This document shows positions 1-6,161 of a stretch of DNA of 9,366 nt, in pieces. This stretch comes from Christensenellaceae bacterium. Lineage in GTDB: Bacteria; Bacillota; Clostridia; Christensenellales; Borkfalkiaceae. Below the pieces are notes generated by a model. The model searched no databases. It worked only from the letters and a program-made list of their open reading frames with translations, and had not been told where the DNA came from. The stretch spans positions 1 to 9,366 of the forward strand of contig CAOMHR010000053.1 in NCBI GenBank assembly GCA_948482865.1, read 5' to 3'. Numbering within the stretch: position 1 is the stretch's first letter; every line of letters begins with the position of its first letter. The translations under genes were made by a program, and so were the position numbers.

Positions 1-927
1 GTCCTTTTCCGCAACGCAAACAACCATTCCCATACCCATATTAAAGGTGTTGTAAATCTGTTCGTCCGAAATACCCGCTTTCTTTTGCAACGCTTTGAAA
101 ATTGCAGGAACTTCATAGGAATCTTTTTTTATTTCGCAACCGATTCCCGCAGGAAAAATTCTTGGAATGTTTTCTATAAATCCGCCGCCGGTAATATGAG
201 CAATACCCTTAACCTTAACGCGCTTTATAAGTTCCAGAATACTTTTTACGTAAATTTTTGTGGGAGTAAGTAAAACGTCAATGGGCTTTTCGCTCAAATC
301 CTTGTCTACTTTTTGAAGTTTTTTAATATCTTCACCTAACAATTTTCTTACAAGCGAATAGCCGTTGGAATGTATTCCGCTGGATTTAATTCCTATAATA
401 ACGTCACCCGCCTTTATGCCGCTACCGTTTATAATCTTCTTTTTGTCGACTACGCCAACCGCAAAACCTGCGATATCATAATCGCCGTCGGAATAAAATC
501 CCGGCATTTCCGCAGTTTCGCCGCCTATTAAAGCGGCACCGGACTGTCTGCAACCTTCGGCAATACCGGATACCACGGTCGCAACCTTTTCTGGGCTTAA
601 ACTACCGGTTGCAAAATAATCCAAAAAGATGAGCGGCTGAGCGCCCTGGCAAACTATGTCGTTTACGCACATAGCAACTGCGTCTATACCGATTGTGTCG
701 TGCTTGTCCGCAATAATCGCATATTTTAATTTTGTTCCCACCCCGTCGGTTCCTGCGACGAGTACGGGATTTTTTACGCCTTTGGGCATTTTGAAAAACC
801 CGCCGAACGAGCCTATGTCACCCAGCACCCCCGCCGTATAAGTGGACTTGACGTGCTGTTTCATAAGTTTTACCGCTTCATAACCTTTTTCAACGTCTAC
901 GCCGCTGTCTTTATAAGAAATTGCCAT
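1..927 (-). CDS. purM: Phosphoribosylformylglycinamidine cyclo-ligase (AIR synthetase), C-terminus cut by window edge
   Basis: PurM closes the imidazole ring: FGAM plus ATP gives aminoimidazole ribotide (AIR), in the cytoplasm. Translating the minus strand from the ATG at 927 gives 309 codons with no stop, beginning MAISYKDSGVDVEKGYEAVK. The family is about 345 residues, so roughly 35 C-terminal residues lie beyond the left edge. Visible hallmarks are the nucleotide/Mg motif GTDGVGTKLK (about residues 59-68), AMCVNDIVCQGAQPLIFLDY (about 85-104), and GGETAEMPGFY near residue 142. The start is supported by an AGAAGGAG ribosome binding site just upstream. It lies 15 bases after the purF stop, so it is the last visible gene of the operon; purN, purH and purD may follow outside the window, but that is inference. 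Confidence 0.97.
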   Translation of the reverse strand, partial: MAISYKDSGVDVEKGYEAVKLMKQHVKSTYTAGVLGDIGSFGGFFKMPKGVKNPVLVAGTDGVGTKLKYAIIADKHDTIGIDAVAMCVNDIVCQGAQPLIFLDYFATGSLSPEKVATVVSGIAEGCRQSGAALIGGETAEMPGFYSDGDYDIAGFAVGVVDKKKIINGSGIKAGDVIIGIKSSGIHSNGYSLVRKLLGEDIKKLQKVDKDLSEKPIDVLLTPTKIYVKSILELIKRVKVKGIAHITGGGFIENIPRIFPAGIGCEIKKDSYEVPAIFKALQKKAGISDEQIYNTFNMGMGMVVCVAEKD

Positions 928-942
928 ATCTTCTCCTTCTAA

Positions 943-2346
943 TTATTCAAGTTTAAACTTATCGGCATGGTAGCCGTCAGACGGGTATGGATATTCTCCG
1001 TTAAAACAACCGAGACAAAATCCGCCCGCTTTGCCTTTACATGTATCTATAAGCTGGTCGACCGAAAGATACTTTACACTATCTGCCCCAAGGCTTTCAC
1101 AAATTGCTTCTTCATCCTTGTATGCGCCTATAAGCTGAGAATAAGTCTGAATATCTATACCGAGATGACAAGGATGCTTTATAATAGGCGAGCATACTCT
1201 TATATGCACTTCATTGGCGCCTGCATCACGCAACATTTTTACTATTTTGCGCATTGTGGTTCCGCGTACTATTGAATCGTCTATCAAAATTACACGCTTA
1301 CCGTAAATATTGGTGCGCAAAGCGTTCATTTTTACGTTTAGACTGCTTTCTCTTTGTTTTTGGTTAGGCTGAATAAAAGTTCTGCCCACATACCTGTTTT
1401 TTGCAAGCGCTTCCACAAACGGTATTCCGCTTTCTTCAGCGTAGCCGCGCGCGGCTACGTTACCGGAGTCGGGTACGCCGGAAACCAAATCGGCTTCAAC
1501 CGGATAGTGCCGCGCAAGAACTTTACCTGCTTCTTTTCTGGCTTCATATACGCTTACGCCGTCAAGAATTGTATCCGGACGGGCAAAATAGACATACTCG
1601 AAAATGCAAATTTTACTTTGCAAAGGAAGATTGTCCATCATATATGAGTGAATTCCGGCGTTGTCGATAACCACAATCTCACCCGCTTGTACATCGCGCA
1701 TAAAATCAGCCCCGACAGCGTCAAGCGCGCAAGTTTCGCTGGCGACAATATAGTCGCTATCGATTGTCCCTAAACAAAGCGGTCTTATACCGAAAGGGTC
1801 GCGCACCGCTATAAGTTTGTCCGCCGTCATTATAACCAACGCATAAGAGCCCTTAAAATGCGGGCAGGCGCGCATAACCCCTTTCAGAATATCACCGTCT
1901 GATAACGCATTAATTAATACCGCCATAACTTCCGAATCTATGGTCGTCTGAAATACTGCGTTTCGTTCAATCATCGCGGCACGCAACTGCTGTGTGTTAA
2001 TAAGATTACCGTTGTGGGCAAGCGCCATTTTACCGCACTTACCGATAAACACAACCGGCTGGGCATTAAGAAGCTGGCTTGCGCCGGTAGTCGAATAGCG
2101 GACATGACCTATGGCTATATCGCCTTCGGGAAGTTTTTCCAAACTGCCGTCAGAAAACACATCCGAAACAAGCCCCATACCCTTATGATAACAAATTTTA
2201 TCAGCGTAAGCAACCGCAATACCGCTTGATTCCTGCCCCCTGTGTTGCAGAGCATACAATCCGTAATACACAGTACGCGCGACATCGCGGTTTTCAGTCG
2301 AGTACACGCCGAAGACACCGCACTCTTCATGAATTTCGCCGTCCAT
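943..2346 (-). CDS. purF: Amidophosphoribosyltransferase (glutamine PRPP amidotransferase), intact
   Basis: PurF makes phosphoribosylamine from PRPP and glutamine, the first committed step of purine synthesis. The 467 residues match the Bacillus-type enzyme in length. A short propeptide (MDGEIHEE) precedes Cys9, which should become the N-terminal nucleophile after cleavage. The class II glutaminase site is complete: HRGQES (35-40), RYST (83-86), HNGN (111-114) and Asp137. The phosphoribosyltransferase half carries VPDSG (291-295) and the PRPP loop LIDDSIVRGTT (354-364). Cys247, Cys393, Cys444 and Cys447 fit the four ligands of the [4Fe-4S] cluster known in the Bacillus enzyme, implying oxygen-sensitive stability. 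AAGGAG precedes the ATG. It begins 3 bases after the stop of a degenerate paralog, which makes coupled translation likely. Confidence 0.98.
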   Translation of the reverse strand: MDGEIHEECGVFGVYSTENRDVARTVYYGLYALQHRGQESSGIAVAYADKICYHKGMGLVSDVFSDGSLEKLPEGDIAIGHVRYSTTGASQLLNAQPVVFIGKCGKMALAHNGNLINTQQLRAAMIERNAVFQTTIDSEVMAVLINALSDGDILKGVMRACPHFKGSYALVIMTADKLIAVRDPFGIRPLCLGTIDSDYIVASETCALDAVGADFMRDVQAGEIVVIDNAGIHSYMMDNLPLQSKICIFEYVYFARPDTILDGVSVYEARKEAGKVLARHYPVEADLVSGVPDSGNVAARGYAEESGIPFVEALAKNRYVGRTFIQPNQKQRESSLNVKMNALRTNIYGKRVILIDDSIVRGTTMRKIVKMLRDAGANEVHIRVCSPIIKHPCHLGIDIQTYSQLIGAYKDEEAICESLGADSVKYLSVDQLIDTCKGKAGGFCLGCFNGEYPYPSDGYHADKFKLE

Positions 2347-2349
2347 TTT

Positions 2350-3771
2350 TTACTCCTTACCGGTCCAGCAATAAGTACAAAGTTTGCAAGGCTCTATGCC
2401 TATAGCTTTTATCAAGCCTTCCAGCGACTGGAATTCAAGCGATTCAAATTTGAATTTATCGCATATCGCTTTACGCAACGCTTTACCGCGCTCGGTTTTC
2501 GAGTCGCTGTATTCTTCAATGTAATTAAAGCCGTCTTCGCCTTCAAGCTCCAAAATAGTACGGCGCGTAATTAAATCCATATCGCCCGTCGAACGGGAAA
2601 AATTCAGATATTTGCACCCGTACATAATAGGCGGGCAAGCCGAACGCATATGCACGGCTTTTGCTCCGTGCGAATACAAAAACTCTACCGTTTCTTTAAG
2701 CTGGGTTCCCCTTACGATAGAGTCGTCAACAAGAAGCAGATTTTTCCCTTCGATAAATTCGTGAACGGGGATAAGTTTCATTTTGGCAACTTTATTTCGC
2801 TCCGTCTGGTTAACCGGCATAAAGCTGCGCGACCATGTGGGCGTATATTTTATATACGGACGGGCAAACGGAATCTTACTCGCGTTTGAATACCCTATCG
2901 CATGCGGCGTACCCGAATCGGGAACTCCGCCCACGTAATCCACGTCGCGCAAATCACGCGTTTCAGCGTCATCCTTTGCAAAAATTTCACCGTTTTTACA
3001 GCGCATAACTTCTACGTTTACGCCTTCATACGTAGACGTAGGATATCCGTAATACGACCAAAGAAAAGCGCATATACGCATTTTATCCCGCGGCGGCGAA
3101 AGCTGTTTTACCCCGTCCTGAGAAATTTCGACAATTTCACCGGGACCGAGTTCGCACTCGTCGGAATAACCTAATTTTTTGTATGCAAAACTTTCAAATG
3201 ATACGCAATAGCCGTCGTTACATTTACCCACAAGCACGGGAAGCCTGCCGAATTTATCCCTTGCGGCTATCAATGTACCCCTGTCTGTCAAAAGAAGTAT
3301 GGAAGCCGTTCCGTCTATCCGATCCTGCGCATAGCGTATACCTTCAACGTAACTGTCCTTGCTATTTATAAGCGCCGCAACAATTTCGTTAGTGTTTACT
3401 TTACTTCCCGTCATAGCGTCAAAATAGCCGCCGCGGGCAAGTAAATCGTTCATAACTTCAGTATCGTTGTTAATTATGCCTATCGTGCAAATCGCATACT
3501 TACCGAGCCTTGAAACCATCAACAGCGGCTGCGGGTCGGTATCGCTTATACAGCCTATTGCCGCGTTACCCTTCATTTCGGACAAAACGCGTTCGAACTT
3601 GGTTCTGAAAGGCGCGTTTTCGATATTATGTATCTCACGTTGCAAACCTACCGCGACATCAAACGCAGCCATACCGCCGCGCTTTGTACCGAGATGGGAA
3701 TGATAATCGGTACCGAGAAAAACGTCAAATACCGCGCTGCTTTTTTTTACAGAGCCGAAAAAACCGCCCAT
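2350..3771 (-). CDS. PurF-like paralog with inactivated glutaminase domain
   Basis: A 473-residue full-length relative of PurF. Its N-terminus is MGGFFGSV, so Gly replaces the catalytic Cys and no Cys, Ser or Thr would be exposed after Met removal. The other glutamine-site motifs are also lost: RYST is replaced around GCISDTDPQ (73-81), HNGN aligns with TIGI (96-99), and the DSEV motif becomes TNEI (127-130). In contrast the PRPP side is well kept: VPDSG (283-287), SFMPVNQTERNK (316-327) and LVDDSIVRGTQ (347-357). Cys234, Cys386, Cys465 and Cys468 match the PurF iron-sulfur ligands. Automatic annotation would probably call it amidophosphoribosyltransferase. Similar MGGFFG-starting proteins are, to my recollection, widespread beside purF in Clostridia and Bacteroidetes, but I know of no proven role. 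It may be a partner or regulator of PurF, or an ammonia-using enzyme. It sits 3 bases from both neighbours. Confidence 0.93.
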   Translation of the reverse strand: MGGFFGSVKKSSAVFDVFLGTDYHSHLGTKRGGMAAFDVAVGLQREIHNIENAPFRTKFERVLSEMKGNAAIGCISDTDPQPLLMVSRLGKYAICTIGIINNDTEVMNDLLARGGYFDAMTGSKVNTNEIVAALINSKDSYVEGIRYAQDRIDGTASILLLTDRGTLIAARDKFGRLPVLVGKCNDGYCVSFESFAYKKLGYSDECELGPGEIVEISQDGVKQLSPPRDKMRICAFLWSYYGYPTSTYEGVNVEVMRCKNGEIFAKDDAETRDLRDVDYVGGVPDSGTPHAIGYSNASKIPFARPYIKYTPTWSRSFMPVNQTERNKVAKMKLIPVHEFIEGKNLLLVDDSIVRGTQLKETVEFLYSHGAKAVHMRSACPPIMYGCKYLNFSRSTGDMDLITRRTILELEGEDGFNYIEEYSDSKTERGKALRKAICDKFKFESLEFQSLEGLIKAIGIEPCKLCTYCWTGKE

Positions 3772-3774
3772 TTA

Positions 3775-4497
3775 TTATTCTCCCGTAAGACGTTTAAAAA
3801 TTTCATTATAAGCATCTTCTACTCCGCCGAGATCTCTGCGGAATCTGTCCTTGTCAAGGCTGACGTGTTTCGTTGTATCCCAGCTTCCCGCTTCCCAGAA
3901 GCGGCAAGTATCGGGTGAAATTTCGTCGGCAAGAACTATATTGCCCTTAAATCTGCCGAATTCGAGTTTAAAGTCTATAAGGTCTATATGCATTTCTTTG
4001 AAGAACTCTTTCATTGCGTCGTTTACGGCAAAAGCCATATTTTTAATCGTAGCGATTTCCGACGGAGTTGCAAGATTGAGAGCCAAAGCGTGATAGTCGT
4101 TGATTAAAGGGTCGCCAAGCTCGTCGTTCTTATATGAAAATTCTATAGTCGGCTGACAGAACGCGGTGCCTTCGGCAACGCCGTATCTCTTTGAAAAACT
4201 GCCCGCGGCGACGTTTCTGATAATAACTTCAAGCGGAACTATTTCAACTTTTTTAACTACGGTGTTTCTGTCGTCAATCTGCTCGACGAAATGCGTGGGT
4301 ATCCCTTTCTTTTCAAGCATCTGCATCATCATATTGCTCATTATATTGTTAATAACGCCTTTGCCCGAAATGGTACCCTTTTTAAGTCCGTTGAAAGCTG
4401 TTGCGTCGTCTTTGTAAGACACGATAACGTAATCTGCATTTTCGGTTGCATACACCTTTTTTGCCTTACCTTCGTAGAGCTGTTCCTTTTTCTGCAT
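3775..4497 (-). CDS. purC: Phosphoribosylaminoimidazole-succinocarboxamide synthase (SAICAR synthetase)
   Basis: PurC joins aspartate to CAIR with ATP to form SAICAR in the cytoplasm. The 240 residues match the short bacterial form (about 235-240). Family motifs are present in order: LYEGKAKKVY (7-16) of the N-terminal ATP-binding lobe, GKGVINNIMSN, PLEVIIRNVAAGSFSKRYG, the substrate/metal region DFKLEFGRF, and LADEISPDTCRFWE. The ATG at 4497 is preceded by AAGGAG at proper spacing. It follows purE after 70 bases that hold a strong hairpin. Its stop lies 3 bases before the PurF-like paralog, whose GGGAG binding site lies inside the end of purC, suggesting coupled translation. Confidence 0.98.
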   Translation of the reverse strand: MQKKEQLYEGKAKKVYATENADYVIVSYKDDATAFNGLKKGTISGKGVINNIMSNMMMQMLEKKGIPTHFVEQIDDRNTVVKKVEIVPLEVIIRNVAAGSFSKRYGVAEGTAFCQPTIEFSYKNDELGDPLINDYHALALNLATPSEIATIKNMAFAVNDAMKEFFKEMHIDLIDFKLEFGRFKGNIVLADEISPDTCRFWEAGSWDTTKHVSLDKDRFRRDLGGVEDAYNEIFKRLTGE

Positions 4498-4540
4498 AAA
4501 TGACTCCTTATATAAAAACTTTTATTTTTAACAACTGAAA

Positions 4541-4563
4541 TACCCGCGAATAAAACGCGGGTA
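4541..4563 (-). other. Intercistronic hairpin between purE and purC
   Basis: TACCCGCG and CGCGGGTA form a perfect 8-bp stem with a 7-base loop, starting 4 bases after the purE stop codon. On the transcribed strand no clean U-run follows (TTTCAGTTGTT), so it is a poor intrinsic terminator. It could partly terminate transcription, or protect and tune the purE message relative to the downstream genes. The structure is seen directly; the role is inferred. Confidence 0.6.
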
Positions 4564-4567
4564 TGGT

Positions 4568-5065
4568 TTACTTTTGCTCTAACTCGGATTGCAGAGCAAT
4601 ATCGTCGGCGTTAATTTTATTTCTCATTGCCGATTTATATTCGCTGAGTTTTTTTGCGATTTCAGGATATTTTATTCCCAGTATCTGCAAAGCCAGAAGC
4701 CCTGCGTTTTCACCGCCGTTCACCCCAACCGTTGCAACAGGTATACCCGAAGGCATCTGGACAATTGAAAGCAAACTGTCAAGCCCGCCCATCATATCCG
4801 TTTTTACAGGCAAACCGATTACGGGTAAAGTAGTATTTGCCGCAATAACCCCGCCGAGATGCGCCGCTTTACCTGCCGCGCATATTATAACTTCGACTCC
4901 GCGATTTATTGCATTGTGTGAAAACTCGTGCGCTTCTTCCGGCGTTCTGTGCGCGGAAATAACCCTGACTTCCGTTTCCACACCGAAACTTTTAATTACG
5001 TCTACGGCGGGTTTTACTACGTTGTAATCAGACTTACTTCCCATAATTACGGCTATTTTGGACAT
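4568..5065 (-). CDS. purE: 5-(carboxyamino)imidazole ribonucleotide mutase / AIR carboxylase catalytic subunit
   Basis: PurE produces CAIR, the substrate of the next gene's enzyme PurC. I chose the ATG at 5065 (165 aa) over an upstream one at 5101 because CGGAG lies just before it and the protein then begins MSKIAVIMGSKSD, as in the family. Key motifs: GSKSD (9-13), SAHRTP (38-42) with the catalytic-type His39, AAGKAAHLGG (63-72), and DSLLSIVQMPSGIPVATV (96-113). The 163-170-residue length is typical of bacterial PurE. In class I enzymes the central motif is AGGAAHLPG; here Gly becomes Lys and Pro becomes Gly. No purK lies beside it, so whether it uses N5-CAIR or AIR plus CO2 is not settled by the sequence. 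It is the first gene of the purine operon. Confidence 0.97.
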   Translation of the reverse strand: MSKIAVIMGSKSDYNVVKPAVDVIKSFGVETEVRVISAHRTPEEAHEFSHNAINRGVEVIICAAGKAAHLGGVIAANTTLPVIGLPVKTDMMGGLDSLLSIVQMPSGIPVATVGVNGGENAGLLALQILGIKYPEIAKKLSEYKSAMRNKINADDIALQSELEQK

Positions 5066-5080
5066 TGACTTCTCCGAATT

Positions 5081-5106
5081 AAAGTACTTCTTTTGAAGCA
5101 TACTTT
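5081..5106. repeat. Dyad in the purE leader, overlapping the divergent gene's start region
   Basis: AAAGTACTTC, a TTTT spacer, and GAAG-CA-TACTTT form a 10-bp inverted repeat with a 2-base bulge. On the minus strand it lies 15 bases before the purE start and just upstream of the ribosome binding site. On the plus strand it covers the likely promoter and start region of the divergent gene. It could be an RNA hairpin or a regulator site acting on both genes; the sequence alone does not decide. Confidence 0.45.
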
Positions 5107-5110
5107 TAAT

Positions 5111-5413
5111 ATGCTGCTACTTTATATTATTTATATCGTATATATACTCGCGGTAAACTTTTACGCGGTAATGCTTTTACGGGCGCAACGCGAAGAGTTC
5201 GGCGATAACGATTCAAAAGTTACAAGCGGCGACGGAAAACTTATCCTTACCGCAATATTAGGCGGAGCAATAGCAATTTACGTAAGTATGTTTATTATGC
5301 GGTACAGACTCAAAAATCTGCTTCTTATGATACTGTTGCCTGTAATTGCGGTTTTAAACGTCTACTTTTGCATTGTCGCATTCAGGTCCGGTTTTACATT
5401 CTTTGTTGCGTAA
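5111..5413 (+). CDS. Small integral membrane protein, divergent DUF1294-like
   Basis: This divergent gene encodes about 100 residues with three predicted membrane segments (about 3-22, 43-63 and 69-91). Between the first and second lies a charged loop (RAQREEFGDNDSK), followed by an LGG motif (50-52), then SMFIMRYRLKN (59-69). That layout, membrane helix, charged loop, LLxALLGG-like helix, then a basic RHK-like turn, resembles the DUF1294 family, though the usual FRHKT motif is degenerate here. No function is known for the family that I can assert. The ATG at 5111 is preferred; a TTG 18 bases earlier (5093) also fits the frame. Neither has a Shine-Dalgarno sequence, unlike the other genes in the window. 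It shares a very short divergent region with purE. Confidence 0.75.
   Translation: MLLLYIIYIVYILAVNFYAVMLLRAQREEFGDNDSKVTSGDGKLILTAILGGAIAIYVSMFIMRYRLKNLLLMILLPVIAVLNVYFCIVAFRSGFTFFVA
5130..5157 (-). promoter_or_regulatory. Candidate proximal promoter for the purine operon
   Basis: Read on the minus strand, TTTACC (5157-5152), a 16-base spacer and TATAAA (5135-5130) give a moderate sigma-70/SigA-type promoter. Transcription would begin near 5123 and yield a leader of about 58 bases that contains the 5081-5106 dyad. It lies inside the opposing small membrane-protein gene. It is one of two candidates for this operon; the other is at 5442-5450. Confidence 0.3.
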
Positions 5414-5441
5414 AACCACAATATCTGTCACTTACGGTAAG

Positions 5442-5450
5442 ATTATACCA
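5442..5450 (-). promoter_or_regulatory. Candidate extended -10 promoter, distal for the purine operon
   Basis: The minus strand reads TGGTATAAT, a perfect -10 box with the TGn extension common in Firmicutes promoters; no good -35 is seen. A start near 5435 would give purE a leader of about 370 bases running antisense through the whole divergent gene. An 11-base palindrome (CTTAC-C-GTAAG, 5431-5441) sits over the predicted start. No purine riboswitch consensus was found downstream. Confidence 0.35.
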
Positions 5451-5499
5451 CAACATATAGTGAAAAGAAAAATGTTTACACGCAAATTTTTCAAAATTT

Positions 5500-5529
5500 A
5501 AAAGTAAATATTTTACTTTTGTCCTTTTT
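5500..5529 (+). terminator. Probable terminator of the DUF1294-like gene
   Basis: AAAAGTAAA and TTTACTTTT (5500-5508 and 5512-5520) form a perfect 9-bp stem with a 3-base loop. It is followed on the plus strand by GTCCTTTTT. The stem has only one G-C pair, so it is weak, but its place 86 bases after the plus-strand stop and the T-rich tail fit an intrinsic terminator. Confidence 0.45.
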
Positions 5530-5560
5530 AAATACTTGACAAACACAAAATCAATTTGAC

Positions 5561-5593
5561 AAAAATAAAATCTCACATATTAAGTGAGATTTT
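5561..5593 (-). terminator. Intrinsic terminator after mscL, end of the ABC operon
   Basis: AAAATCTCAC and GTGAGATTTT (5567-5576 and 5584-5593) pair perfectly over 10 bp with a 7-base loop. On the minus strand the stem starts 6 bases after the mscL stop codon and is followed by ATTTTT. This is a textbook Rho-independent terminator for the leftward operon. Confidence 0.88.
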
Positions 5594-5599
5594 AACATT

Positions 5600-6145
5600 T
5601 TATTCGTGTTCTCTACCGTTCTCTTTGCTTGCCTTTAAAAGGTCGCGTATTTCTCTCAGCAGGTCGTCCGTCGTTTCAACGGGCGCAGCAGGCTCCTGTG
5701 CGAGTTTTTCGGTTTCTGCCGCTGCTTCTTCAACGGTAATTTCGCCTTTCTTCAATTTCTTTTCAATTGATTTTTTCTGTTTTTCCACTACTTTTTTACT
5801 GCTGTCGCGCACGGTGTTTATTAATTTTACTATGCAGAAAAGAACAAACGCGACAAGAATGAAGTTTATGATTGCGGTAATAAACGCGCCCCAGTTTATA
5901 TAAATCGAATTTGCCAGATCCAACGCGCCGGTACCTTCGTCGTAACTGGGTTTAAGCACGGTTACGGCAGCTTCCAGCCCCGCGCCGGTACCTGCAAGCA
6001 ACCAATTGATAAGCGGCTGCAAAATCTGGTTTGTCAGCGCAGTGATGATTGCGGTAAACGCGCCGCCGATAATAATGCCGACAGCCATATCGAGCACGTT
6101 GCCGCGTGAAATAAACACTTTAAATTCCTTAAAAAACTTTTTCAT
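5600..6145 (-). CDS. mscL: Large-conductance mechanosensitive channel with long cytoplasmic tail
   Basis: MscL opens a large pore when membrane tension rises, releasing solutes during hypo-osmotic shock; it works as a pentamer in the cell membrane. The N-terminus KEFKVFISRGNVLDMAVGII is diagnostic and leads into the pore-lining first helix (about 15-45). An external loop of about 40 residues follows, then the second helix (about 85-108). The C-terminus ends in LLREIRDLLK (162-171), the usual bundle-forming helix. At 181 residues it is longer than the common 130-150: a Lys/Glu-rich stretch of about 40 residues is inserted between the second helix and the terminal bundle. AAGGAG precedes the ATG. 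It begins 16 bases after the ABC ATPase stop and precedes a terminator, so it appears to be the last gene of that operon. Confidence 0.95.
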   Translation of the reverse strand: MKKFFKEFKVFISRGNVLDMAVGIIIGGAFTAIITALTNQILQPLINWLLAGTGAGLEAAVTVLKPSYDEGTGALDLANSIYINWGAFITAIINFILVAFVLFCIVKLINTVRDSSKKVVEKQKKSIEKKLKKGEITVEEAAAETEKLAQEPAAPVETTDDLLREIRDLLKASKENGREHE

Positions 6146-6161
6146 AATTACTCCTTTTATT

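Noticed and set aside
943..4497. Numerous plus-strand open frames opposite the purine genes
   Set aside because: The minus-strand frames encode complete known enzymes with start sites and motifs; the opposite frames have no family features or ribosome binding sites.
5066..5080. CCGAA core in the purE leader resembling half of a Bacillus PurBox
   Set aside because: Only one half-site with a mismatch, no properly spaced inverted partner, and it overlaps the purE ribosome binding site.
5065..5101. Longer purE start giving 12 extra N-terminal residues
   Set aside because: No ribosome binding site precedes it and the family begins close to the MSKIAVIMGS form.
5340..5435. Possible purine riboswitch in the purine operon leader
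   Set aside because: The conserved core segments and the three-stem arrangement of the purine aptamer could not be found on the minus strand.
5484..5499. AAATTTT/AAAATTT inverted repeat
   Set aside because: Pure A/T stem with a 2-base loop in an AT-rich stretch; expected by chance and too weak to be a terminator.
5536..5583. Two TTGACA sequences 20 bases apart on the plus strand, the second 16 bases from TATTAA
   Set aside because: It would fire rightward into the antisense of mscL with no gene to serve, the -10 box falls in the terminator hairpin, and the region is AT-rich enough for chance matches.
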